Source of the DNA: Helichrysum umbraculigerum
Taxonomy: Eukaryota; Streptophyta; Magnoliopsida; Asterales; Asteraceae
Direction of reading: 5' to 3'
NCBI GenBank assembly: GCA_949592205.1
Contig: CATIUR010000002.1
Coordinates: 132,878,090-132,942,089 of the forward strand
DNA length: 64,000 nucleotides
Below are positions 10,286 to 20,490 of the stretch, piece after piece (position 1 is the stretch's first letter; every line of letters begins with the position of its first letter). Below the pieces are notes generated by a model, which made no database searches, was not told the origin of the DNA, and worked only from the letters and a program-made list of their open reading frames with translations. Both the position numbers and the translations under genes were made by a program.

Positions 10286-13228
10286 TGTAACACCCCCAAA
10301 TTTGACAGTTTGCGGAAGCGACGTTTTGGGTGTTACTAATCAATAATCACAAGCACAAAGGATACAGTGAACGACTCTAAATGAGACGTTCGAAAAGTTA
10401 TTACATTAATACATAAGTAGTTTCAAAATACAAGCTCGAGTTCAAGTAAATTCCTAGAGATTCTAATACATAACAACTAGTACAAAAGTAATGTAATAAA
10501 ATCTCCAAGCTTGTAAATGCATGCGACTCGAGCTAAGTAAGCTTATCCTGCTGGGCATCCCTACTGATGCTGTGTACCTGAGAAGCATTACTAAAACGGT
10601 CAACCAAAAAGGTTGGTGAATCTCACAGGTTTGTAAGTAAGTAAACAGTTTGAACACACAAGTAGTATTTTGTAAATCATAGCCAGCCAGTAAGTAACGA
10701 TCACAGGTTATGCTCATCGTTAACTTAAGTTTTAATAAGTGGTGGTTGCAGGTTATGCTAACCTTTTGATACAATTGCCATGAGCCACCATAGTTGAAGC
10801 TTAACGTACAGTAAATATAGGTACCCCCTCATGAATGTAATCCAAAACATTCATACGGAACGAGTAAGAAACGCCCGTTTCTACAGGAACGGTTCGTGGT
10901 AGTGCTTGCTACCCCGGGCGGGGATTGTCAGTCCCATATGGATCCATATACTAAAACTCGCGCTTATCACATAACTAACAACTATGGTTCAGGAGGATTT
11001 CATTGGATTAGTCGTAAACTCATGCAGTTGGCGTATTCATAATCTCATACAGTAAGTAAATCATGGCAGCAAGTAAGTTTTGTGTGTTCATGTAAAACAG
11101 TAATGCATCTCACCCCTGAGTATAAAACAGTAAAGTAGGGGCTGTAAGACTCACCTGAGTCTGGCAGATAATGCAGTAAGTAAGCAAGTAGTATTCCCGT
11201 ACTAGCACCCTTAGCGTCCTAATACGCACAAGGTTTAGTAAGTAAATGGAATACTTGTAAAGTATCCATGCTAGTTGTTCCCAAACTAGTTAATGTCCAT
11301 TTGTTTGTTTGTAAGTTTGTAATCGTTTGTAACTCGTAGTTTGTATAAAAGTTGTACGGTTCGTTTGTTATCGGAGTATAATAATAATTCCTTCCATTAT
11401 TATCATGTATTCATAATAGTTGTACAGTTGTAAAGTATATTCGTATGATCGTTTGTTTGTATTACAACATGTATCGTTTGCGTAAGTTCCAATGGGCTTA
11501 GACCCCAAAGGGTACGAGTGAAACCTCGTAAGTATTCGTATGTATGTTCGTATCAGTTAACGTGTAATCCAGCACGTAACTAGTGAGTGAACTTGTAAGT
11601 TTGTATCGGATGTAATCCCGTGTAATGTACAAGTGTATGTTCGTTGGAGTGTAATCTCCTAAGTATTTCCAAGTGTAATCCCGTACGCGTGTGTGAGTGA
11701 AATCTCACGTTTAGTTTAGTATAGTCTTGTACGTATTCAAGTGTTGTTGTATACTTTCAAAAGTATAGTATTTTCAGGTATAAGTAGCCTCGTATTTGAT
11801 TTAGTAGTTAAAAAGTGATTCCAACACTTAGAATATATTTTGTTTTCTGATCTGGGCTTTCTGCGACACAAGGCTTGTGTCGCAGACCGTATGCGACATA
11901 AGGTCTGTGTCGTATGGATTTGTTTCTAATTTAGTGTTTATGCGACACAATGATTGTGTCGCAGACAAGGGTACGACACAACGATACGACATAGTCGTTG
12001 TGTCGCAATCAAGCGATGGGTAAACTTTGTGTCGTAGATGGTACGACATATAATGCGACATAAGCGTTGTGTCGCATACATTGCGACATAACGTGCGACA
12101 TAACATGCGACATAGTGTTGTGTCGCATGAAGTTTTGGTCCGATGCGACACAAGAGGTCTGTTCGGAAATTTAGTTTCCGAAAACGTATTTTCCGGTTTC
12201 CGTTGGGTCTAGAACTTTTATACTAGTTTTAATATGTTGTAATGAGTCCATAATAACTATTGTTAGTCGTTTTTAATGTTTGTGGTGTCGTTTTCTTTAA
12301 AATGACCAAAACCGACATTTTCGTAAAAGTGTTCAAAAACGAGTTTAGATTACGTATTTGGACATTACTAAGTTAGGGAAACAATAATCTAGCAAAATAA
12401 ATGTAATCGGAAAGTTTCGAGGTCGCCGGAAAACTTACAAAGTTGTCGAAACGAAAATCCGAAAAGATGAGTTCGTAGCCCTCGTTGCGGTGATCGTTGT
12501 TGCTCCTTTCCGTTTTGTGATTCAAGCAAGTTTCGTGGAGGTTTTCTAGAGAGAGAGGGTGCCGATTTTAGAGAGAGAGAGATGAGATTAGAGAGAAAAT
12601 TGGAGATGATGAGGAGTGGGTTGTGTTTGTGTGTTGAAGTGAGAAAGAAGGTGAGGGGGATTGTCCCCTTGACCTTGGCCGGTTGGGTGGGGTCCACCAA
12701 GTGTGGATCTCACCAATTTTTGTTCCTCCGTGTTTGCGCTCCGTGCGGTGTTCGTTTCCCCGGTCGTTTAAACGTAAAAAATCATTTTATACGCGATTTA
12801 ATATACGTTTTAAAATACGAAATAATATCCGGTTATTAAGTTGAAGTATTTTATCAAAATACTAGTTTTCAAGTTATAAAACATAACTTAGTTTTGTTTT
12901 GTCGGTTGGTCGAGTTTTCGTGGAGTTCGGTAACGTTTTAATCAAAACGTACGTTTTCCGTTATATTATAAACATAATATAAAGTACTAGTCAAAGTAAT
13001 TAAATAATTTCCCATTATTTAATAATTGTTTTACCAATGTCCGCAAGTTTGTACAGTTGTTGTTTTATACGATTTGTACGAATCGTATACGCGTTTATAT
13101 ATATATATTCCATCCATATATATACATAATAAGTAAATAACGTATATAATCCTATTTCATATTATATACAAGTAATAAACACGTAATTAGGAAAATTTTA
13201 AATTGATCCTAATTTTGGGGTTGTTACA
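10286..13228 (-). repeat. 3' LTR of the TR-GAG-like element
   Basis: It begins TGTAACACCC at 10286 and ends TTGTTACA at 13228, terminal inverted TGT/ACA as in gypsy LTRs. The same length and sequence recur at 16336-19278. Position 11861-12154 holds the TGCGACACAA word array; 13089-13135 is TA-rich. Conserved blocks such as the GACTGACAATCC-like module near 10920 relate it to the other long LTRs in this window. Confidence 0.95.
11861..12154 (-). repeat. TGCGACACAA / TTGTGTCGCA word array, copy in 3' LTR
   Basis: About twenty copies of the word and close variants (TGCGACATAA, TACGACACAA) lie in both orientations within 294 bp. The first is an exact hairpin: CTGCGACACAAG, one spacer base, then its reverse complement (11861-11885). 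Another, with 11-bp arms around one base, is at 11940-11962. Short Cys/Arg/His-rich ORFs here are translations of the words, not genes. Confidence 0.88.
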
Positions 13229-13240
13229 TTCTCCCCTTGT
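13229..13240 (-). promoter_or_regulatory. Polypurine tract of the TR-GAG-like element
   Basis: On the minus strand AAGGGGAGAA abuts the 3' LTR, preceded by the ATTTCGGGACGAAATTTTAT block typical of plant chromovirus 3' ends. It primes plus-strand DNA synthesis. The Tekay-like element has an equivalent tract at 61697-61706. Confidence 0.85.
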
Positions 13241-13387
13241 TAATAAAATTTCGTCCCGAAATTTGTTCGAAGTAGTAATCGGTAGTTCTATACTAGTCAG
13301 GTAGCTACAATGTGTACTAGTAGCCTACAGTTGTAGGGTAGGTCCTACAGTGTTTGAAATCAAGTAATCGTTAGGTGGTAACGTACC

Positions 13388-14026
13388 CTAATTTTTGTTG
13401 TCTGGGGGTAGTGGGCATTTGGCCTTCAGATGGCCAGCACTCCCACAGTTGAAGCAGAGTTTCACCTTAGGAGGATTCGTACTTTTAGGGTAGGATTTGC
13501 ATCGACCGGTGGGTATGGTACACGGTCCTTCATGATGCCGAGTGCATCGGGAACAGAAAGGTTTCTTTCCCAAGTAGTTTCCGGTGGTTTTGGAGGGAGT
13601 AATCTTCACTCTTTTTGTTGGAGGTGACGTACAGTCGGTGTCGGTATCCTCATCAGTAAGAGTATCATGTGAAGTTGGTGGTGAAGTAGGGTTTTCTAAA
13701 GCTATCAAACGTAGCTCGTACTCACGCATACGTATGTCATTTTGGAAAGCAATTCGTCGTAGGTCATCAATGTCTTCTCGTGCTTCAGTAAGTTGTTTTC
13801 GCAGCGAATCAATAGTTTGGTTAAGGTGGCTGACTGATTCAGCAGTCAAGGTTTCATCAACTGATGCTTTTGCAGCAGTTAGAGCAGCAGGAGGGGCAGG
13901 TGCTGCTGCTGATTCAGCGGAGTGTTCTGTATCACACTCGAGTTCGAGGAGGTAAGGAAACATCTTCGGTTCCTCACTGAGCAGTTCATTTTGCAGTGTA
14001 GGGTTGTTGACGGAGTGAGTTGTCAT
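13388..14026 (-). CDS. Second zinc-knuckle protein of the TR-GAG-like element (212 aa)
   Basis: An intact ORF takes the place normally held by pol. The N-terminal half is acidic and Ala/Glu-rich with a heptad-like coiled coil (about residues 65-115). A Ser/Thr/Asp linker with a short basic patch (KRVK) follows. The C terminus has a Cys/His-rich segment (CSRCTRHHEGPC, about 160) and a canonical CCHC knuckle, CFNCGSAGHLKAKC (about 192-205). It resembles gag nucleocapsid tails but lacks the capsid core. RNA binding or packaging help is an inference. The gap to gag (14027-14326) holds nothing I recognise. Confidence 0.8.
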   Translation of the reverse strand: MTTHSVNNPTLQNELLSEEPKMFPYLLELECDTEHSAESAAAPAPPAALTAAKASVDETLTAESVSHLNQTIDSLRKQLTEAREDIDDLRRIAFQNDIRMREYELRLIALENPTSPPTSHDTLTDEDTDTDCTSPPTKRVKITPSKTTGNYLGKKPFCSRCTRHHEGPCTIPTGRCKSYPKSTNPPKVKLCFNCGSAGHLKAKCPLPPDNKN

Positions 14027-14326
14027 TTCCTACGAAATAAGTGTTCTATTTAAGAATTTGCCTCAAGTAAGTGAAGTTATATTAATTTATCTGTTTAGAG
14101 TAACGAATAGCATACGAGTTCCCGGTCTCAACCAGTGTGAGATGATGGGGAAGGAAGTTTGGGTTACTGTATCTAAAGTGTAAGGCAAATTGTGTTGTCA
14201 GGATTTAAGTAGTCGGTCGTTTCCTAATCCTATTATGTACTTAGGATCAAAGAAAACACACAGAATAACATACAGTTATACATAAGTCATTGAGCGAAAG
14301 ATTTATGAGAAAACAGATTCGGGTAG

Positions 14327-15418
14327 TCAAAGAATGAGCGTACCCGGGTTGAGTAAATCACAGAGTCTCGGGTTTGGGTCATCCTCCCTAGCGTTAATTA
14401 CGTAAGCTCTACTCCTTGTATTGTTGGTTCGGGGTTTCAGCTTAGGGCAATCCTTCCTGAAGTGCCCGGTACCATTGCACTCGTAGCAGGTTTTGGGTGC
14501 AGAAGTATCAGTACCAGTGGGGTTGGTTCGGCAGTCTTGGGCCAGGTGTCCGAATTTCTTGCACTTAGTGCAGGGACAGGAGCCGTTATGATGACGACTA
14601 CAGTTGGAGCAGTAAGGCTTGCTCCCCTTGTAAGCCCTTGAGTCATTGGCATTGACTGTTGCAGGCTTTTTGTCGGAGGTAGTGTTGGATGAGTGGGGGG
14701 TTACTTCCCATTTGCGTTTGTTATTCGCGGGTGGGGTTGAAGTCGAGCCACGGCGGACGGAATTGGCCGTTAACTCATGTGCCATACGAATGGCGCTCTG
14801 AATGGTTCCCGGTTTGGACGAAGTTACTAAATCTTGAAGTCGCTCAGGAAGTCCATCAACGTACTTTTCGATCCTTTTGTATTCAGGATCAACCATGGAT
14901 GGGCACAAAAGTGCCAGCTGGTGAAAACGGTTGGTGTATCCGGTGATGTCGTCACCCTGCATCTTGTGATTCCAGAATTCTAACTCTAGTTGCTTCAGCT
15001 CATCTCTTGGGCAGTACTCGCCCCTCAGCATATTCTTTAGTTCATCCCACTGTAGTTTGTAAGCATCGGCAATGCTCACCGTTTGCGCATAAGTGTTCCA
15101 CCAAGTAAGGGCGGTGTCAGAAAAGGTGCTGGCGGCGAATTTAACTTTATCCTCTTCCTTGCAGTTGTAGATGAGGAACACTGATTCGATTTTCTCGGTC
15201 CATCGAATCAGACCGATTGCTCCTTCAGTTCCTGCAAAGTTCAGCGGCTTGCAGTTATGGAAATCCTTGTAGGTGCAGGTTTTGGGTTGTGGTCCATTAG
15301 TAGCTGTATCTTCGCTACCAGGGGTTGATGTTCGGGTAGCTAGGGCTTGAGCCACGCTACGGGCAATTATACCCGCTACTTCGGCTTCAGTAAGCATGAT
15401 TTGACGTCGAGGAGGCAT
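14327..15418 (-). CDS. gag: Gag protein of the TR-GAG-like element (363 aa)
   Basis: I choose the ATG at 15418 (MPPRRQ...) over an in-frame ATG nine codons upstream because chromovirus gags in this group start MPP. The protein has a retrotransposon-gag capsid core (about 50-210, with the TWWNTYAQ block), a basic linker and two CCHC knuckles: CTKCKKFGHLAQDC and CYECNGTGHFRKDC. No protease follows; the frame ends soon after the second knuckle. It forms the particle shell and binds RNA in this family. It is uninterrupted, so it could still be made. Confidence 0.92.
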   Translation of the reverse strand: MPPRRQIMLTEAEVAGIIARSVAQALATRTSTPGSEDTATNGPQPKTCTYKDFHNCKPLNFAGTEGAIGLIRWTEKIESVFLIYNCKEEDKVKFAASTFSDTALTWWNTYAQTVSIADAYKLQWDELKNMLRGEYCPRDELKQLELEFWNHKMQGDDITGYTNRFHQLALLCPSMVDPEYKRIEKYVDGLPERLQDLVTSSKPGTIQSAIRMAHELTANSVRRGSTSTPPANNKRKWEVTPHSSNTTSDKKPATVNANDSRAYKGSKPYCSNCSRHHNGSCPCTKCKKFGHLAQDCRTNPTGTDTSAPKTCYECNGTGHFRKDCPKLKPRTNNTRSRAYVINAREDDPNPRLCDLLNPGTLIL

Positions 15419-15999
15419 GTTCCTTGAAACAATAATAAAGAACATGTGAGGATTTGAATAAGAATTATGGCGGTGATGATTTAGTATGTTTAAAGAAATT
15501 TCGTCAACGGTTGAAATTGGTTCAAAGTTTGTGGGTCATAAATAAGTTTATACAGTTTCGAAATTTTTGAAAATTTTATAAAACATTTTGTAAGAAATTT
15601 TGTAACATGTTTGACAAAAATACATTTGTTATAAAATTTTTGATGTTAAAAATCGGTTGTATAATTTGAAGTCTGACGGAGACTTGAGTTGAAAATGATT
15701 TTATTGGGATACATATAACGGTACGGTGGGGTACGTTGTAGAATGGTATAAACGTCGAATTAGGTAGGAATAGTAAATGAAAACAAGGTCTCGATCTTTA
15801 TATCGAAGGACGTTCGAGTAACTATGGTTGTCGGTTATAACGGTGTGGAAGTCTTCGGACGTAAGTCGGTAGTCGTGAATTTATAAAAATCGAATAAGGA
15901 TGGAACGACGAGAGTCGGGTTGTCGTTTGTTTAATGTAAGTTGAAAAATGAAATTCGCAGCAGTCGAGAGAGAGAGTATCGTATCAGGGGAAAGAGGCC

Positions 16000-16061
<62 letters not shown>

Positions 16062-16319
16062 ATAACCGCCTAGTATGTGTCTAGCACAATCAAGTAAAAG
16101 TCCCGGTTCTCTCGAGGTCAGAGTCAGCTAATGCATTCCGGTTCAACATAACCCCTTTCAGAACTCACATCATCTTCATTTAATTGTACATAGTTGATCA
16201 GGCTATGTTAAATTAAACTCGTATGCTGTAATTCCTGAACCAGTTATACCTAATGAGGAATACTGCCTAACGGTCATAGTCTAGGCCCACTAAATGCAAC
16301 CTAGTTCACTATAACCTTA
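15419..16319 (-). other. Untranslated leader of the TR-GAG-like element
   Basis: It lies between PBS and gag with no convincing ORF. The part next to the PBS (about 16080-16319) is very similar to the same part of the Tekay-like element (56135-56350), the region where retroelements often keep packaging signals. A (TA)n microsatellite interrupts it at 16003-16058. Confidence 0.75.
16003..16058. repeat. (TA)n microsatellite
   Basis: About 28 TA units inside the element's leader. Such runs are unstable, so the length is likely polymorphic. Confidence 0.95.
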
Positions 16320-16332
16320 GGCTCTGATACCA
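16320..16332 (-). promoter_or_regulatory. Primer-binding site of the TR-GAG-like element
   Basis: On the minus strand it reads TGGTATCAGAGCC, complementary to initiator tRNA-Met, three bases inside the 5' LTR. The Tekay-like element has the same site and spacing at 56122-56134. Confidence 0.93.
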
Positions 16333-16335
16333 ATC

Positions 16336-19278
16336 TGTAACACCCCCAAATTTGACAGTTTGCGGAAGCGACGTTTTGGGTGTTACTAATCAATAATCAC
16401 AAGCACAAAGGATACAGTGAACGACTCTAAATGAGACGTTCGAAAAGTTATTACATTAATACATAAGTAGTTTCAAAATACAAGCTCGAGTTCAAGTAAA
16501 TTCCTAGAGATTCTAATACATAACAACTAGTACAAAAGTAATGTAATAAAATCTCCAAGCTTGTAAATGCATGCGACTCGAGCTAAGTAAGCTTATCCTG
16601 CTGGGCATCCCTACTGATGTTGTGTACCTGAGAAGCATTACTAAAACGGTCAACCAAAAAGGTTGGTGAATCTCACAGGTTTGTAAGTAAGTAAACAGTT
16701 TGAACACACAAGTAGTATTTTGTAAATCATAGCCAGCCAGTAAGTAACGATCACAGGTTATGCTCATCGTTAACTTAAGTTTTAATAAGTGGTGGTTGCA
16801 GGTTATGCTAACCGTTTGATACAATTGCCATGAGCCACCATAGTTGAAGCTTAACGTACAGTAAATATAGGTACCCCCTCATGAATGTAATCCAAAACAT
16901 TCATACGGAACGAGTAAGAAACGCCCGTTTCTACAGGAACGGTTCGTGGTAGTGCTTGCTACCCCGGGCGGGGATTGTCAGTCCCATATGGATCCATATA
17001 CTAAAACTCGCGCTTATCACATAACTAACAACTATGGTTCAGGAGGATTTCATTGGATTAGTCGTAAACTCATGCAGTTGGCGTATTCGTAATCTCATAC
17101 AGTAAGTAAATCATGGCAGCAAGTAAGTTTTGTGTGTTCATGTAAAACAGTAATGCATCTCACCCCTGAGTATAAAACAGTAAAGTAGGGGCTGTAAGAC
17201 TCACCTGAGTCTGGCAGATAATGCAGTAAGTAAGCAAGTAGTATTCCCGTACTAGCACCCTTAGCGTCCTAATACGCACAAGGTTTAGTAAGTAAATGGA
17301 ATACTTGTAAAGTATCCATGCTAGTTGTTCCCAAACTAGTTAATGTCCATTTGTTTGTTTGTAAGTTTGTAATCGTTTGTAACTCGTAGTTTGTATAAAA
17401 GTTGTACGGTTCGTTTGTTATCGGAGTATAATAATAATTCCTTCCATTATTATCATGTATTCATAATAGTTGTACAGTTGTAAAGTATATTCGTATGATC
17501 GTTTGTTTGTATTACAACATGTATCGTTTGCGTAAGTTCCAATGGGCTTAGACCCCAAAGGGTACGAGTGAAACCTCGTAAGTATTCGTATGTATGTTCG
17601 TATCAGTTAACGTGTAATCCAGCACGTAACTAGTGAGTGAACTTGTAAGTTTGTATCGGATGTAATCCCGTGTAATGTACAAGTGTATGTTCGTTGGAGT
17701 GTAATCTCCTAAGTATTTCCAAGTGTAATCCCGTACGCGTGTGTGAGTGAAATCTCACGTTTAGTTTAGTATAGTCTTGTACGTATTCAAGTGTTGTTGT
17801 ATACTTTCAAAAGTATAGTATTTTCAGGTATAAGTAGCCTCGTATTTGATTTAGTAGTTAAAAAGTGATTCCAACACTTAGAATATATTTTGTTTTCTGA
17901 TCTGGGCTTTCTGCGACACAAGGCTTGTGTCGCAGACCGTATGCGACATAAGGTCTGTGTCGTATGGATTTGTTTCTGATTTAGTGTTTATGCGACACAA
18001 TGATTGTGTCGCAGACAAGGGTACGACACAACGATACGACATAGTCGTTGTGTCGCAATCAAGCGATGGGTAAACTTTGTGTCGTAGATGGTACGACATA
18101 TAATGCGACATAAGCGTTGTGTCGCATACATTGCGACATAACGTGCGACATAACATGCGACATAGTGTTGTGTCGCATGAAGTTTTGGTCCGATGCGACA
18201 CAAGAGGTCTGTTCGGAAATTTAGTTTCCGAAAACGTATTTTCCGGTTTCCGTTGGGTCTAGAACTTTTATACTAGTTTTAATATGTTGTAATGAGTCCA
18301 TAATAACTATTGTTAGTCGTTTTTAATGTTTGTGGTGTCGTTTTCTTTAAAATGACCAAAACCGACATTTTCGTAAAAGTGTTCAAAAACGAGTTTAGAT
18401 TACGTATTTGGACATTACTAAGTTAGGGAAATAATAATCTAGCAAAATAAATGTAATCGGAAAGTTTCGAGGTCGCCGGAAAACTTACAAAGTTGTCGAA
18501 ACGAAAATCCGAAAAGATGAGTTCGTAGCCCTCGTTGCGGTGATCGTTGTTGCTCCTTTCCGTTTTGTGATTCAAGCAAGTTTCGTGGAGGTTTTCTAGA
18601 GAGAGAGGGTGCCGATTTTAGAGAGAGAGAGATGAGATTAGAGAGAAAATTGGAGATGATGAGGAGTGGGTTGTGTTTGTGTGTTGAAGTGAGAAAGAAG
18701 GTGAGGGGGATTGTCCCCTTGACCTTGGCCGGTTGGGTGGGGTCCACCAAGTGTGGATCTCACCAATTTTTGTTCCTCCGTGTTTGCGCTCCGTGCGGTG
18801 TTCGTTTCCCCGGTCGTTTAAACGTAAAAAATCATTTTATACGCGATTTAATATACGTTTTAAAATACGAAATAATATCCGGTTATTAAGTTGAAGTATT
18901 TTATCAAAATACTAGTTTTCAAGTTATAAAACATAACTTAGTTTTGTTTTGTCGGTTGGTCGAGTTTTCGTGGAGTTCGGTAACGTTTTAATCAAAACGT
19001 ACGTTTTCCGTTATATTATAAACATAATATAAAGTACTAGTCAAAGTAATTAAATAATTTCCCATTATTTAATAATTGTTTTACCAATGTCCGCAAGTTT
19101 GTACAGTTGTTGTTTTATACGATTTGTACGAATCGTATACGCGTTTATATATATATATTTCATCCATATATATACATAATAAGTAAATAACGTATATAAT
19201 CCTATTTCATATTATATACAAGTAATAAACACGTAATTAGGAAAATTTTAAATTGATCCTAATTTTGGGGTTGTTACA
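16336..19278 (-). repeat. 5' LTR of the TR-GAG-like element
   Basis: This 2943-bp LTR is the partner of 10286-13228 with six substitutions. On the minus strand the promoter should lie in the first kilobase, followed by a TC-rich leader (about 18650-18540) and the word array at 17911-18204. Confidence 0.95.
17911..18204 (-). repeat. TGCGACACAA word array, copy in 5' LTR
   Basis: The array is essentially identical to that at 11861-12154. In the sense direction it starts about 1.07 kb into the LTR, after the TC-rich leader, so it is probably transcribed. Confidence 0.88.
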
Positions 19279-19283
19279 CAAGC
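19279..19283. repeat. Target-site duplication (CAAGC), right side
   Basis: It matches 10281-10285. Viral RNase H coding resumes at 19284. Confidence 0.95.
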
Positions 19284-19530
19284 TATTATTAGTTTTTACA
19301 ATAAAACTAATAGTAATAAATCATCAAGGGTTAGATGGCTAAAATTCATGGATGCTTTAACAGGAACAGGAGTAAAAATCAATATTGAACATATTGATGG
19401 CAAGAATAATACTCTTGCAGACACCTTATCCAGGCTTGCTAACATTTGTGTTGCAGAATGTACAGATATGGAAGTAGCAGCCAGGGTATCAATTATCCAG
19501 GAAGCCATCATGGAGATAGGGAAGAAAGGA
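19284..19530 (+). pseudogene. Pararetrovirus ORF3, C-terminal part of RNase H
   Basis: The frame continues from the part before the retrotransposon. The segment shows the late RNase H motif with HIDGKNN and the final catalytic-type Asp in LADTLSRL (about 19390-19440). After about 19530 this frame loses protein-like character while another frame gains it, which suggests a frameshift or an overlapping ORF. Confidence 0.85.
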
Positions 19531-19946
19531 AGGTTGCTGAATATTGCCTCAACTCATACAAACGACAACTTGCAGAAATATTACCAGACGATTTCACTCC
19601 TCTCCCAAAAGTTTTTAGGAGAACAGTGGAATATACTGAACCATGTGAAGAATACAAGCGAGTGCAACAAGAAGCCAACACTACACCAATCCTCATGGAC
19701 TCGGCTAGCTCACTACAACATGTGGCAAGACAATTGGAACTCGGAGCAGCAAGAGATGCAGTCAAAGCAATGCAACATTTACAGGCCATTATCCACTACA
19801 AGGCCCAAATTTGCAAAGGAAAGTCCACCAAAGATAATTACTGGACTGACCAATGGCCCAATGTTCAGGCCCAAAACAGAGAAACACGAAGAATCTTGTT
19901 GGACTTGGAGACCCTTGCCCAACAACTTGGAAAAGAAATCATGTGA
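19446..19946 (+). pseudogene. Terminal viral ORF or frameshifted ORF3 tail
   Basis: This 166-codon frame overlaps the end of RNase H in a different frame. From about residue 25 on it has a normal charged, helical composition and stays open to 19946. It is either the true C-terminal extension of ORF3 reached after a 1-bp shift around 19515-19530 or a separate ORF like those some badnaviruses carry after ORF3. I do not recognise a domain. The competing frame 19348-20121 is also open but looks less protein-like beyond 19530. Confidence 0.5.
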
Positions 19947-20241
19947 AGCCCAACTTCTAGAAAATGACATCACTAATCTAGAAGATGACGCAACTAAACG
20001 TCAGATTTACAAGTGGGAGATGTCATTTCCTTTTTGTGAGTGGGATAGTGGGACAACGACTTTCACGATTGATAAAAGTTTGCATGAAGACAATTTGCTT
20101 TTCAGGCGTGCGCGACTTTAATAACGTGTGGACCAATGTATATTAATGGAATCAATAATGGACATCAGTGGCAAATATAGTGCCGTCCAGCTGTTTGCTT
20201 TAGGTGCGAATATTCTTAGCATTATGCTTTGATACTTCGCC

Positions 20242-20250
20242 TATATATAA
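20242..20250 (+). promoter_or_regulatory. Probable pregenomic-RNA promoter TATA box
   Basis: TATATATAA lies about 145 nt upstream of the viral 3' end, in the position of the caulimovirid pregenomic promoter. A TGACG-containing stretch near 19986 could be an as-1-like upstream element. Transcription would start about 30 nt downstream and reach the PBS region only if this copy continued, which it does not. Confidence 0.65.
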
Positions 20251-20390
20251 TCTCTATGTTTGTATTGTAAGAAAATCAACCCATCACTACAACAATCACC
20301 ACCACAACCATTGTAATATCTTCCGTTGCAATAATAATATTAAGGTGTGTTTAAGTAATTAAAGTTTATACTTTGTACTTTTTACTTAAA

Positions 20391-20490
20391 TTAGGCCGTG
20401 GGAGAGGAGTGATGATGACTCTAAAACTTTAAAGTGGTTAAGGATTGAGGGTGTTCCTTTGCCTGCCTTTAATGTTAGATTCTTTGAGTA
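20391..20490 (+). pseudogene. LINE-ORF1/RRM-protein-like fragment
   Basis: One frame reads SDDDSKTLKWLRIEGVPLPAF, resembling the WLRIEGIPL-type block of plant LINE ORF1 or RRM-containing retroelement proteins. It ends at a TAG. It begins exactly where viral sequence stops, so it may mark the pre-integration DNA. A tandem near-repeat of about 60 bp follows at 20470-20550. Short match, low certainty. Confidence 0.4.

Larger units (their letters stand above)
10286..19278 (-). mobile_element. Non-autonomous LTR retrotransposon (TR-GAG-like) inserted in viral RNase H
   Basis: Two 2943-bp LTRs flank a 3107-bp interior. The order on the minus strand is 5' LTR (16336-19278), PBS (16320-16332), leader, gag (15418-14327), a second zinc-knuckle ORF (14026-13388), polypurine tract and 3' LTR. 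There is no protease, RT, RNase H or integrase, so pol must come from elsewhere. I count six substitutions and no indels between the LTRs (pairs 10570/16620, 10764/16814, 11039/17089, 11928/17978, 12382/18432, 13110/19160), so insertion is recent. The first ~200 bp after the PBS closely match the Tekay-like element at 56119-56350. Confidence 0.95.
3568..20396 (+). mobile_element. Endogenous badnavirus-like pararetrovirus, right copy, near full length, split by an LTR element
   Basis: Viral sequence runs 3568-10285 and resumes at 19284 to about 20396, so roughly 7.8 kb of virus remains, the size of a badnavirus genome. The order is PBS, leader, ORF1, ORF2, ORF3 (movement, coat with CCHC, a second Cys cluster, protease, RT, RNase H), a terminal ORF and a TATA promoter. 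The 3' end matches the sequence just upstream of the PBS at 3543-3600, so the copy opens and closes near the minus-strand discontinuity. The Cys cluster CX2CX11CX2CX4CX2C and ATGA-linked ORFs point to Badnavirus or a close genus. Many breaks make it non-functional as it stands. Confidence 0.93.

Noticed and set aside
11828..12153. Cys/Arg/His-rich minus-strand ORFs (also 17878-18203)
   Set aside because: They are translations of the TGCGACACAA repeat in two frames and exist only because the word has few stops.
12389..12839. ORFs in the TC/GA-rich LTR leader (also 18439-18889)
   Set aside because: Simple GA/CT-rich leader sequence, overlapping on both strands, no domain.
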